From: Clostridium aestuarii
GTDB taxonomy: Bacteria; Bacillota; Clostridia; Clostridiales; Clostridiaceae
NCBI RefSeq assembly: GCF_026735135.1
Contig: NZ_JAPQER010000003.1
Span: 310,001 to 374,000 of the forward strand
DNA: 64,000 bases
Direction of reading: 5' to 3'
Below the pieces are notes generated by a model. That model saw only the letters and a program-made list of their open reading frames with translations. It did no database searches and had not been told where the DNA came from. Numbering within the stretch: the first letter of the stretch is position 1; every line of letters starts with the position of its first letter. Positions 16,744 through 25,340 of this stretch are shown here, piece by piece. A program made the position numbers and the translations under genes.

Positions 16744-17946
16744 ATGGATATATCAATGATAAAACATGAAGAAAATATAAAAAAGTTCATTGAAAAAGTA
16801 AAATTAGATAAAACTGCTGCTAGGAATATTGATTATTTTACTCAACTACTTATAGATCATCATGTTAGATTTAAGAACATTTCTAAAAATGATATTTGTA
16901 TTTTTGGAGTAAGTATACCGGAGGAATTTATTAGAGCACTGGACTTAAATCCATTATGGGTATTAGGGGGGAGTTTTCATATGGGAACTAGTGTAAGTGA
17001 TACTCTGCCAAGAGATGTAGACCCTGTTGTACGCTCAGCTTATGGTATGTATAAAGCAATAGTTCAAGAAACAAAAAATACTTTAAATGCAATTATACCT
17101 TATCAAAACGATAGTTTTAGAAAACTATCCTGGATTATGAAAACAGAAGGTACTGTGGTTCATGAATTTGATTTACCATCTATTAAGGATATGAATGTTT
17201 TATCAGAAGTATACAAAAATAATGTTAACAAACTAATCAAAGATTTAGAAAATACATATAAACGTGAGTTAAAGGCTTATAAATTGTTTGCTGCACAAAG
17301 AGAAATAAATAGTGCAAAAGCTGCTATATTTGAGTTGATTCAGTTAAATAATGAAAAACCTAATTTACTATCAGCAGAAGTACTATTTTTAATTATGTCA
17401 GCCTACTATTCAACTCCAAATCTAAAAGAGTACGAGAAACAGGTAAAAAAGGTTATTAAAGAGATGTATGCAAGACAAAATCAAGCAGTTGTGGATAAAC
17501 CTCAGTTATTAGTAATTGGATCACCTATGTTTTTTCCAAATAATAAGATTATATCTATGATTGAAGAACTTGGCGCTGAAATGAAGTTTTATAATAACGA
17601 AATTTCAATGTTCTTTGAGGTTAATGAAATTCAAGGAGGAGAATCTTTGAATGATATGATAGAAGAAATTTGTAATTGTTATTATAAACGGAATTATATG
17701 CCATTAAATATAATAGAGCAGAAAAGTTTGAATATGGAAGTATTAGGTACTCAAGGCGTGTTGTTTCACATATTAAAAGGTGAAGTTGTATATGATTATG
17801 AATTATTAAAGTTAGAAAAGCTTTTTAAGGAAAAAGAAATTCCAGTATTTAGAATTGAAACAGATTATAGCCCTGAAGATAAAGAACAGTTAAAAATTAG
17901 AATTGAAGCATTTATTGAAATGTTGAGACATAGTAAATTAACTTAG
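16744..17946 (+). CDS. Cysteine-less paralogue of the 2-hydroxyacyl-CoA dehydratase / double-cubane reductase (HgdB/YjiM) family
   Basis: This 400-residue protein aligns along its length with the intact family member at 19288, but every cluster-ligand cysteine position I can align is replaced. PRDSCPVV becomes PRDVDPVV, the TSCDGKK region becomes QNDSFRK, and LRGCLPYD becomes LKGEVVYD. The PCSCP cysteines are also absent. The fold motifs GSPMFFPNNKI and RIETDYSPEDKEQLKIRIEAF are kept. It probably cannot hold an iron-sulfur cluster. It could be a structural partner, a substrate-binding subunit or a scaffold in the reductase complex; this is inference. AAGGGGGAGG precedes the ATG. First gene of the operon. 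Confidence 0.8.
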   Translation: MDISMIKHEENIKKFIEKVKLDKTAARNIDYFTQLLIDHHVRFKNISKNDICIFGVSIPEEFIRALDLNPLWVLGGSFHMGTSVSDTLPRDVDPVVRSAYGMYKAIVQETKNTLNAIIPYQNDSFRKLSWIMKTEGTVVHEFDLPSIKDMNVLSEVYKNNVNKLIKDLENTYKRELKAYKLFAAQREINSAKAAIFELIQLNNEKPNLLSAEVLFLIMSAYYSTPNLKEYEKQVKKVIKEMYARQNQAVVDKPQLLVIGSPMFFPNNKIISMIEELGAEMKFYNNEISMFFEVNEIQGGESLNDMIEEICNCYYKRNYMPLNIIEQKSLNMEVLGTQGVLFHILKGEVVYDYELLKLEKLFKEKEIPVFRIETDYSPEDKEQLKIRIEAFIEMLRHSKLT

Positions 17947-17978
17947 ATTAATTAAATTTTGCATTGAGAGGTGATAAG

Positions 17979-18362
17979 ATGTTGGAGAAATTAAAGCAGT
18001 TAGATAAAAAACAAAAGCTTGGAATAGCAGCATTGATTATAGCTGTATTAAGCTTTGGTTTAATGGATAGTTTCTTTGATGGAAGAGGTGATGGAACGGA
18101 GTATTTTAGAAGGGAAAATGAGGTTGAAAGAAAATTTAATAATGGAGAATTTGATGGATATGGTGAAGGCTCCGATGGTGGTTTAGGTGCAAATGGCAGA
18201 TTTACTAGGAAACATGGAGCGAGAGAGGATTTTTTTAGTTCTGCATTACAACTTGCTATAGTTGTTGGAGGAATTGGTGTACTTACAGTGTGCATTAAGC
18301 CTAAAGAGATGAAGTCAGTGAAGCATGTGATATTAGGAAATAAGGAAGAAGCGAAAAAATAA
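17979..18362 (+). CDS. Small membrane protein of unknown function in the double-cubane operon
   Basis: It has 127 residues: a charged N-terminus, a membrane segment (about 14-32, IAALIIAVLSFGLM), a Gly/Asp/Glu/Arg-rich middle (about 35-80), a second membrane segment (about 90-106, LQLAIVVGGIGVLTVCI) and a basic tail. I recognise no family. RBS GAGAGGTGAT precedes ATG 17979; an upstream TTG at 17964 lies before that site and is rejected. It is placed between the reductase-like protein and the membrane polyferredoxin, so it may be a membrane subunit of the same complex. Confidence 0.65.
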   Translation: MLEKLKQLDKKQKLGIAALIIAVLSFGLMDSFFDGRGDGTEYFRRENEVERKFNNGEFDGYGEGSDGGLGANGRFTRKHGAREDFFSSALQLAIVVGGIGVLTVCIKPKEMKSVKHVILGNKEEAKK

Positions 18363-18381
18363 TAAAAAATGGAGGGTGAAT

Positions 18382-19251
18382 ATGAGGAAGCTTGGGCCTA
18401 AAATACGATGGGCAATATTAATATTAAGTTTTATATTGTTAGTTTATGGTGGAAGGTTGTTTAATTTAAATGTTGGATTATTAAAATTACCTGTATTTTC
18501 ATGTCCATATAATACTAAAACATTCATTGAAGGTTCATGTCTATACATAACTGAATGGACTGATTATCTTGCAGAAGGTTTTTCTTTTGCTCAAATGGGA
18601 AAAATATTGATGATATATGGTGGAACTTTTATTGCAATACTATTGTTAGGAAGATTGTGGTGTGGGTATGTATGTCCTTTTGGATTTGTTCAGGATGTAC
18701 TTTATAAAATTAAAGAGAAATTGAACATAAGAAAATATACTCTAAGTCAACAAACTCGTAAAAATTTAAAATTATTAAGATGGGGGTTACTAGTATTATT
18801 TGTAATAGGCGTAGGATTCTGTGAAATATGTCCGGTGCGATTTGTAATACCACCTTTGAATGGAATTGCTACTAGATTTGAATTTGGGCTTGTAATTGCA
18901 ATTATTGTATTAGGTATTAGTTTTAGAAGTGAAAGATTTTTCTGTAGAATATGTCCTTTAGGTACATTTATAGGGCTATTCCACAAGTTTAGTCCTATAA
19001 AAATTAAAAAAGATTGTACTGCTTGTACAGAATGTGGAATATGCTATGAAGCATGTCCTATGGATATTAGGGAAATTTACACTGAACGTGAAAAAGATGA
19101 TGTAACTTGTGATGAATGTATAATGTGTAATAAATGTATTGATAATTGTCCGGAAAAAGATGCACTTAAACTTACTTTTGCAGGTAAGACAATTTATAGA
19201 TCAAGTAGAGAAAATTATTGTAAAAATAATGTTAAGCGTATGAAAAAATAA
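18382..19251 (+). CDS. Membrane 4Fe-4S polyferredoxin, NapH/CcoG-like
   Basis: Electron-transfer protein anchored in the membrane, 289 residues, about five hydrophobic segments. The two membrane-edge cysteine motifs CGYVCPFG and CRICPLG are typical of NapH/NosR/RdxA-type proteins. Two ferredoxin clusters follow, CTACTECGICYEACP and CDECIMCNKCIDNCP. It likely carries electrons between a membrane donor and the cytoplasmic double-cubane system. GGAGGGTG lies just before ATG 18382; a GTG at 18376 sits inside that site. The gene starts 19 bases after the small membrane protein. Confidence 0.85.
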   Translation: MRKLGPKIRWAILILSFILLVYGGRLFNLNVGLLKLPVFSCPYNTKTFIEGSCLYITEWTDYLAEGFSFAQMGKILMIYGGTFIAILLLGRLWCGYVCPFGFVQDVLYKIKEKLNIRKYTLSQQTRKNLKLLRWGLLVLFVIGVGFCEICPVRFVIPPLNGIATRFEFGLVIAIIVLGISFRSERFFCRICPLGTFIGLFHKFSPIKIKKDCTACTECGICYEACPMDIREIYTEREKDDVTCDECIMCNKCIDNCPEKDALKLTFAGKTIYRSSRENYCKNNVKRMKK

Positions 19252-19287
19252 ATTAGTCAAACTAAGAAGTAATTAAAGTAAAAAGAG

Positions 19288-20544
19288 GTGAGAAAGATAG
19301 ATATTAGGAAAAGAAAGAGAAAAGAAAGATTTGATAGAAATTTTAAAAGAGTTTCAAATAAAAGTCTGGAACAATTGAAAGAATTAGATCACAAAGTGGA
19401 GAGTATGGACTTTTTCTTTGATAGATTGGAATCATCGTTTGTAAAGCAAGAGATGTGGGATATATCATCTAAACCTATTATAGGCACTTTTTGTGCTATG
19501 GTACCTGAAGAAATCATTTCTGCCTGTGGTGCACAGCCCATAAGGTTATGTGGTGGTAATTACACAGCTCAATTAGCAGGTGATGAAAATGCACCTAGAG
19601 ATAGCTGTCCTGTTGTTAAATCGGTAGTAGGTAGTTTTGATATGAAATTACTACCAATATATGAGGAGTGTCAATTAGCTATTGTACCAACATCTTGTGA
19701 TGGTAAGAAGAAAATGGCAGAAGTTTTAGCTAATTATACACCTACTTTACCGCTACATATACCAGCTGTTAAAGATGAGGAATCTTTTGAGAGTTTAACA
19801 CCAATATTTTATGGTTTAATATCTGAAATAGAAAAAGTAACAGATGAAAAATTAACTGCTAAAAAATTTAAACAAGCAATTGAAATCAATCAACAGATAA
19901 ATAAAGAAGCATATAAACTTATATCATTTAAAAAAATGAAACCATCTGTAATTTATGGAAGTCATGTATTATCAGTAATGAATACTTATCAATATAGTAC
20001 AAGGGAAGAGTTTCTTAATCAACTAATTTCCTTAAATAAAGAATTAGAAGAAAAGGTAAAAAGGAAAGAGTTTATTTCTGAAAAGGCACCAAGAATTTTA
20101 ATGACTGGGTCTCCAGTTATTTTCCCAAATTTAAAGTTACCAATTATTTTGGAAGAGTTAGGTGCAGTAGTTGCAGCTGATGAAACTTGTGCAGGTGATA
20201 GAATGCTTGCTGATCCAGTATATATTAGCGATGAAACTGTTGAAGGTATGGTGAGATCATTAGCTGTTAAATATGTACTTCCTTGTTCTTGCCCTACCTT
20301 TGCTTATAATGAAGAACGTATGTATAGGTTAAAACAGATGGTAAAAGATTATGAAATTGACGGTATTATATACAATGTATTGAGAGGCTGTTTGCCCTAT
20401 GACTTTGAGGTAAGAAATGTAGAAAAATTATCTGAAAGTCTAGGAATTCCAGTAGTTAGAATAGAGACGGATTATAATACAGAGGATGTTGAACAATTAA
20501 AGATTCGTTTGGAAGCTTTTGTAGAAATGTTAAAAATGAAATAG
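19288..20544 (+). CDS. Double-cubane-cluster-type anaerobic reductase (2-hydroxyacyl-CoA dehydratase D-like, YjiM family)
   Basis: Iron-sulfur protein predicted to carry out difficult low-potential reductions after ATP-driven electron injection. Up to 418 residues with all expected cysteine positions: PRDSCPVVKS, PTSCDGKKKM, DETCAGDR, PCSCPTF and LRGCLPYD, plus GTFC near residue 70. Single-subunit architecture and its own activase favour the double-cubane family of Carboxydothermus DCCP and E. coli YjiM over a two-subunit dehydratase. The start is uncertain: GTG 19288 lies within the AGAGGTGA ribosome binding site, and the in-frame codons at good spacing are ATA (19297) and ATT (19303). The natural substrate of this family is not established. 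Confidence 0.85.
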   Translation: MRKIDIRKRKRKERFDRNFKRVSNKSLEQLKELDHKVESMDFFFDRLESSFVKQEMWDISSKPIIGTFCAMVPEEIISACGAQPIRLCGGNYTAQLAGDENAPRDSCPVVKSVVGSFDMKLLPIYEECQLAIVPTSCDGKKKMAEVLANYTPTLPLHIPAVKDEESFESLTPIFYGLISEIEKVTDEKLTAKKFKQAIEINQQINKEAYKLISFKKMKPSVIYGSHVLSVMNTYQYSTREEFLNQLISLNKELEEKVKRKEFISEKAPRILMTGSPVIFPNLKLPIILEELGAVVAADETCAGDRMLADPVYISDETVEGMVRSLAVKYVLPCSCPTFAYNEERMYRLKQMVKDYEIDGIIYNVLRGCLPYDFEVRNVEKLSESLGIPVVRIETDYNTEDVEQLKIRLEAFVEMLKMK

Positions 20545-20557
20545 GAGGAATGTATTT

Positions 20558-21349
20558 ATGTATTATGCAGGATTAGACGCAGGGTCAACTTATTTGAAAG
20601 CAGCGCTTATTAAAGATAATGAGGTTATTGCAACTGGAGTTGAGAATTCAGGGATTTCTAATAATGAAAATGCAACAAATTTAATTAATATGCTTTGTGA
20701 AAAAGCTAGAATAAAAATTGATGATCTTGGATGTATTATGTCTACAGGATATAGTAGGAGAAGTTTAGATATTGCAAAGGATAATGTATCAGAGATAACT
20801 GCTCATGCTTTTGGAGTTCAACTAACAAGTCCAGAAGGGATTAAACCAGGCTTAATAATTGACATCGGTGGTCAAGATAGTAAGGTTATTTGCTTAAATA
20901 ATGATGGACTAGTAAAAAACTTTGTAATGAATGATAAATGTGCGGCTGGAACAGGTAAATTTATTGAAGTTATTGCACAAATTTTAGATACAACCATAGA
21001 TAAGGTTGGACCATTGTCAAAAGAAAGCTTATCACCTTGTGACATTAACAGTACTTGTGTGGTTTTTGCTCAAACTGAGGTAATTTCATTGATTGCACGA
21101 AAGAAAAAGAGAGAAGATATTTTGGCAGGTATGCACCAATCTATGGCAAAAAGAATTGGTAAAATGGGACGTAAATTTGAATATGATAGTGATATTGTTA
21201 TGACTGGCGGTGGAGCAAAAAACTCAGGATTAGTGGAAGCTTTTGAAGATGAACTTATGACAGATGTTTTTGTAGCTAATCATCCTCAATTTAATGGAGC
21301 CATAGGAGCGGCAGTATATTCAAGATACATGGCTAATAAAGGACTGTAA
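20558..21349 (+). CDS. ATP-dependent activase of the double-cubane reductase (BadF/BadG/HgdC family)
   Basis: Homodimeric iron-sulfur ATPase that hydrolyses ATP to push electrons at very low potential into its partner. The 263 residues contain the ASKHA phosphate loops GLDAGSTYLKAAL and IDIGGQDSKVI. The cysteine in NDKCAAGTGKF and the one in STCVVFAQTEVISL are those that hold a 4Fe-4S cluster between two monomers. The C-terminal GGGAKN loop is present. AGGAGG precedes the ATG, 13 bases after the reductase stop. Together they form the reductase/activase pair. Confidence 0.9.
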   Translation: MYYAGLDAGSTYLKAALIKDNEVIATGVENSGISNNENATNLINMLCEKARIKIDDLGCIMSTGYSRRSLDIAKDNVSEITAHAFGVQLTSPEGIKPGLIIDIGGQDSKVICLNNDGLVKNFVMNDKCAAGTGKFIEVIAQILDTTIDKVGPLSKESLSPCDINSTCVVFAQTEVISLIARKKKREDILAGMHQSMAKRIGKMGRKFEYDSDIVMTGGGAKNSGLVEAFEDELMTDVFVANHPQFNGAIGAAVYSRYMANKGL

Positions 21350-21351
21350 TT

Positions 21352-22035
21352 ATGTATACTTTAGCATTAGCAATGGGATTAGGATGTGGAATTGGTTGTG
21401 GTAGTGTAGCCACTCCTTTTCTAACAGCATATGTAATAGGAAAAAGAAAAGATTTGAAAGAAAGTTTAAAAGCAACTTTAATATTCTCACTTGGTAAAAT
21501 ATTGATTATGATACTTTTAGGTGGAATATCAGCGTATATTGGTCAAGCTCTTATAAGTGAAACTAAAAATTTATTTGGTTTAGATGTAAAACTTATTTTT
21601 AATGCTATTTCAGTTTTATTAGGATCTATGATAATTATAAAGAATGTGAGAAAAAAGAAATCTTGTAGGAGTTGTGGAAGTCATTGTAAGGGAACTCCTA
21701 CAATAGAAGTACCTAAAAATCAGTCATTAAAAAATAAAGAAAACATTATGCTCTTTGTTACTGGAATAATATATGGTATGACACCATGTGTTCCTTTAGG
21801 GAGTATGCTTTTAATAGCCGTAGGTCTTCCAGTTTGGGAAGGTATGATGTTGTTAGGATTCTTTGGAGTTGTGACATGTATTTCTCCAGTTATTATACAA
21901 AGTATAATTGCTGGCATGATTGCACCACGAATGATAAAGGATTTATCAGATAAAGTACGTTATGTTTCTATTTTAGCTGGCGGTATGCTGATTTATTTGG
22001 GCATAAATTCAGTTATTAAATTATTCATTAGGTGA
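21352..22035 (+). CDS. Cysteine-rich membrane protein, DsbD/CcdA- or TauE/UreH-like
   Basis: Six predicted membrane segments over 227 residues, starting 2 bases after the activase stop, so certainly co-transcribed. Conserved-looking thiols sit in GLGCGIGCGS near residue 10 and in TPCVPLG near residue 145. A hydrophilic loop (about 101-112) holds CRSCGSHC. Paired membrane cysteines of this kind move reducing equivalents in DsbD/CcdA proteins, and TauE-type proteins export sulfur compounds. I cannot decide between thiol transfer and sulfur-compound transport. Last intact gene of the operon. Confidence 0.75.
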   Translation: MYTLALAMGLGCGIGCGSVATPFLTAYVIGKRKDLKESLKATLIFSLGKILIMILLGGISAYIGQALISETKNLFGLDVKLIFNAISVLLGSMIIIKNVRKKKSCRSCGSHCKGTPTIEVPKNQSLKNKENIMLFVTGIIYGMTPCVPLGSMLLIAVGLPVWEGMMLLGFFGVVTCISPVIIQSIIAGMIAPRMIKDLSDKVRYVSILAGGMLIYLGINSVIKLFIR

Positions 22036-22075
22036 TTTTTGGAAATATTTATTTAATAGACACAGGGGAATTTAA

Positions 22076-22672
22076 TTGAAAAGCATAGGAAGTAAATTAA
22101 TAATATATTTCTCTATTTTAATTTTATTAATATGCACCGCAGTTGGAATGTTTTCATATAATACAACATCTAATGCTGTAAGTAGTGAAGCATAAAAAGT
22201 CTTAATACAAAAGGCTGAGGATGTTGGGGAAATAATAGAGAAAACGGTAGCAACAAGGTTTGTTTTTTTATAAGGAATAGCTAGTAGGGACAGGATAACT
22301 AATCAAGAAAATAGCATTGAGGATAAATTAGCTTTATTAAAAGAGGCAGCAAAAGAAGTAGATAAGGAAATTGATGTAGTAAAAATATCAGAGAAAACCT
22401 TTGGAAATATAGCTACTTCAATTGGTAAGGTAAATATGCAAATTAAGACTATTACTGAATCTATTGATCAAGTAGCAAAAGGAAGTCAGGAGCTTGTTTG
22501 TTCTACAAATAAAATAGAAGAAACAAGTAAAGATGTATCCATGCAAATACAGAATATTTCATTAGAAGCAGAAGAACAAACAGCTTCTATGGAAGAGCTT
22601 ACAGCTTCTAGTGAGAGCTTAGCACAGCTTGCACTAGAACTTCAAAACATTATTAGTAAATTTAATATTTAG
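22076..22672 (+). pseudogene. Decayed methyl-accepting chemotaxis protein
   Basis: One reading frame from TTG 22076 to 22672 encodes a typical chemoreceptor start (LKSIGSKLIIYFSILILLICTAV) followed by the beginning of a sensor domain. It is interrupted by TAA at 22193-22195 and TAA at 22271-22273. After about residue 100 it jumps directly to the C-terminal signalling coil (AKGSQELVCSTNKIEETSK, EEQTASMEELTASSESL). Most of the sensor, the HAMP domain and the signalling tip are missing. Two in-frame stops plus a large internal deletion mean it is non-functional. An ATG at 22436 could express only a 78-residue coiled-coil scrap. Confidence 0.85.
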
Positions 22673-23836
22673 CTAAAAATATAAGTATAAAGAGGTTGTA
22701 GTATTAACTTTCTGAGCATTAACAATATAGGCTGTAACTAATAATGAAATTAGCATTAATGCAGCAGAAAATTGAAATGGGAATTTTATTGAAGTAGATC
22801 CCAAATAACTAGCAGCAGAACTAACTAATATAGGAGACAAGAACTGACCTAAGTACATACTGCTGTTTACTAAAGCCATTGCAAAGGTACTATCCTTAAG
22901 AGGCACACTTTTGCCTGTTGCTATAAATATTAGTGGAAGAATTATTCCAAGTCCTAGACCAATGAAAAATAACGCAATTTCCATTTGTATTAAGGATTTT
23001 GAAAGTGATAATATTGCATATCCAACAAACATCATCAATAATGCAAAAATGGAAGTATATTTTTTAAAAAAAGCTGAGATTTTATTGAAAAACATACCAG
23101 CAATAAAGGAAGTTAAATTTAATGTAGCTATTACAAATCCAGATATACTAGTACTTCCTAATTGTTGAGTTTTAATAAGTATAGCAATATTTGTTGGTAC
23201 AGAGTAAAACACAATATTAACTACTGCTATAGATAACATAAGTTTATATACTTCTTTATTTAATGGAGAATGAGATTTTTGTACTGACACCTTATTTTCT
23301 GGTTCTGGTAATAGAAAAATAACTAAGAATAATGACACAAATCCTATTAAATAAACACCAAAAGCAAAATGCCAGTTTATAGATGAAAGCATACCAGATA
23401 ATACAATAGCTATTACTGCTCCTAAATTGTTTACAGCTGTTGAATATCCCATCATTTTTTTTCTTTCTTCACCATTAAAAAAATCCACTATTAGCCCTGT
23501 AGAAAGAGGAAGTATTAAACCGACACCTATACCCAATAAGGCTCTAAACATTAACAAAATATATATATTTGTGGCAAAGCCGCCTCCAACACCACCTATT
23601 AGATATATACACATTCCGGTAATTAATAGTGAACGTTTTTTTACTTTCATTGCTAATTTCCCAGATATGATGCTAGCTGGAATTATTAACATAGAAGATA
23701 ATGTTAGAATCATTTTTATAAGTAATTCATTAACATCATTAAAAGTTTCACTAATGCTTCCAAGAGCAGGAGAAATAGCTGCTCCAGACATAATTAATAA
23801 AATAGAAATTGATAGTATTGCAATTTTTTTTCTCAT
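22673..23836 (-). CDS. Major facilitator superfamily transporter (drug/metabolite efflux type)
   Basis: A 387-residue protein with twelve predicted membrane segments. The MFS motif A-like loop GKLAMKVKKRSLLITG lies between helices 2 and 3, and LGIGVGLILPLSTGLIVD is in the next segment. AAAGG precedes the ATG. The stop abuts the chemoreceptor pseudogene with no clear terminator. Substrate unknown. The Cys-rich protein gene upstream on the same strand ends 88 bases away. Confidence 0.82.
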   Translation of the reverse strand: MRKKIAILSISILLIMSGAAISPALGSISETFNDVNELLIKMILTLSSMLIIPASIISGKLAMKVKKRSLLITGMCIYLIGGVGGGFATNIYILLMFRALLGIGVGLILPLSTGLIVDFFNGEERKKMMGYSTAVNNLGAVIAIVLSGMLSSINWHFAFGVYLIGFVSLFLVIFLLPEPENKVSVQKSHSPLNKEVYKLMLSIAVVNIVFYSVPTNIAILIKTQQLGSTSISGFVIATLNLTSFIAGMFFNKISAFFKKYTSIFALLMMFVGYAILSLSKSLIQMEIALFFIGLGLGIILPLIFIATGKSVPLKDSTFAMALVNSSMYLGQFLSPILVSSAASYLGSTSIKFPFQFSAALMLISLLVTAYIVNAQKVNTTTSLYLYF

Positions 23837-23920
23837 AAATTAATCCTTTCTATATTTAGTTTGATTTTTTATAATTTTAAAAATGTATTTTAATTTATAT
23901 AATTTATTTTAGAATTAAAT

Positions 23921-23954
23921 AATTCATTCTAAATGTATATATTTAGAATGAATT
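23921..23954 (-). terminator. Hairpin at the end of the Cys-rich protein gene
   Basis: Fourteen-base perfect arms (23921-23934 and 23941-23954) flank GTATAT. It overlaps the stop codon at 23924. The minus-strand tail is AT-rich but not a pure T-run, so termination strength is uncertain. Confidence 0.5.
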
Positions 23955-24343
23955 AATGATGCAAGTTCAGTATCTTGGTTAGAAATATTATTAAAATATG
24001 TAATTATATTTCCGCCGTAAGAAATAGGTTTTGCTAGTTGAGTCAATTCTAATGAATCTTTAATTAATGAAATTATGCAATTTTTAGTATGATTTCTTTT
24101 ACATTGTTTGCATAATTTGCATATGTTTGCGATAGCATCTGCTACTATTTCTTTTTCGTAATAATGTGTATCTTTATTAGGAATAAGATTTCTACCGTTT
24201 TCTACTACGTATATAGATTCATTTTTAAAATTATTAATAAGTGATAAAGTAAAACCTATTAGACATTTGTTAGGTATACAATGTTCATTACAATCTTTAC
24301 AAATTGTATTTAGGATTTTTTCTAAGTTGTTCAAATAGTCCAT
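23924..24343 (-). CDS. Cysteine-rich cytoplasmic protein of unknown function
   Basis: It has 139 residues with two cysteine clusters, ICKDCNEHCIPNKC near the N-terminus (about 13-26) and ICKLCKQCKRNHTKNC near residues 77-92, which look like zinc or iron-sulfur sites. No signal peptide or membrane segment. AGGAGTG precedes ATG 24343; an upstream start at 24391 would add residues before this site and is not used. I do not recognise the family. Neighbours are an MFS transporter and a DUF169 gene. Confidence 0.6.
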   Translation of the reverse strand: MDYLNNLEKILNTICKDCNEHCIPNKCLIGFTLSLINNFKNESIYVVENGRNLIPNKDTHYYEKEIVADAIANICKLCKQCKRNHTKNCIISLIKDSLELTQLAKPISYGGNIITYFNNISNQDTELASLIHSKYIHLE

Positions 24344-24514
24344 TTTTGTAACACTCCTTAAATAAAATAATATTAAATTTCTAGATAACATGAATAAAAA
24401 TTTAATCTAACAATTAACAAATGTTGATATTCTAAGAAAATATATACTTTGATAGCTAAGATTTGAATCTTAGATTTACTTTAAATCATATTGTGTATTA
24501 AATATTTTTAATTA

Positions 24515-25327
24515 TTATTCAACAATATCAAGCCAAAGAGGTGATTTAAATATTCCTTCCTTTGCTTCCTCTTCAAGATCAAGAAATAACTTCCATGGAA
24601 CAGCATAAGTTAAAGTGTCATTAGGTAGAATTCCTTTAATATTTTTTCTTGCTGCAAGATCTATCATTCCTAAAACAGCTCTAGGGTTGTCTGATTCTGC
24701 TTCATGAAAAACATAAGCACCGATCATTTGACAAGCTGCGCCTTGAGGAGTAACTGTATCATTTATGCCTTCTCTTATAGAGCCTGCAAGAGTCATAAGT
24801 GCTGTTAATTGAAGAGGATTCACATTAAATATAACTGATTGAGGTATTTCATTTTCCTTTAAATCCTTTAGTGGTTTTAGAATAACGTATTTTTCAGGAA
24901 AATCGTATATAGGTAAATCTTTAGTTAGCCATTTATAAGCTTTTTTTCTTGAAGTATGAAATCTTTCACCCTTAATAAGCTTTCTTCTAACATGAGGGTT
25001 TACCTTATTAGCTATTTCTTTATATTTTTCTTTATCTTTTGCCTCTTTAAGTCCTTTTGAGAAAAAGGCTGCAAAAGTATCATATCCTCCCATTTCATCA
25101 CCATAAGCTGATCCAAATCCTAAACCTGCTCTAGCACCAGAACAGCCATATGTTTCTCTATCAAAAACTGCAGTTTTACCTTTAGCAGCAACTTGTGCAT
25201 AGAAAGACATTATACATACATATTTATCAGGCAAAGGTTGCAGTGCACCCTCTGGTTTTTGATTACTTCTTAAAAGAACCATTGGTTCTAAGTGTGGTTT
25301 TAAGGACTCGATAATTAAACTTTTCAT
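24515..25327 (-). CDS. DUF169-family protein
   Basis: A 270-residue protein recognisable as DUF169 from the ETYGCSGARAGLGFG segment near residue 60, where the Cys-containing, Gly-rich motif is conserved, and the later PQGAACQMIGAY. Members occur in many anaerobes with no established function; cofactor or heme-related roles have only been guessed. RBS AGGAGGT precedes ATG 25327. A perfect 31-base palindrome lies immediately upstream and a MarR-type regulator follows further upstream on the same strand, so it is probably MarR-controlled. Confidence 0.8.
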   Translation of the reverse strand: MKSLIIESLKPHLEPMVLLRSNQKPEGALQPLPDKYVCIMSFYAQVAAKGKTAVFDRETYGCSGARAGLGFGSAYGDEMGGYDTFAAFFSKGLKEAKDKEKYKEIANKVNPHVRRKLIKGERFHTSRKKAYKWLTKDLPIYDFPEKYVILKPLKDLKENEIPQSVIFNVNPLQLTALMTLAGSIREGINDTVTPQGAACQMIGAYVFHEAESDNPRAVLGMIDLAARKNIKGILPNDTLTYAVPWKLFLDLEEEAKEGIFKSPLWLDIVE

Positions 25328-25340
25328 TAAAATACCTCCT

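Noticed and set aside
17948..18295. Minus-strand frame opposite the small membrane protein gene
   Set aside because: Low-complexity Pro/Ser shadow; the plus-strand gene has a ribosome binding site and operon spacing.
22436..22672. Independent short gene for a coiled-coil protein
   Set aside because: It is the in-frame tail of a chemoreceptor pseudogene, with no ribosome binding site before ATG 22436.
23427..23843. 138-codon plus-strand frame inside the MFS gene
   Set aside because: Antisense shadow of a hydrophobic membrane protein; proline/isoleucine-rich without start signals.
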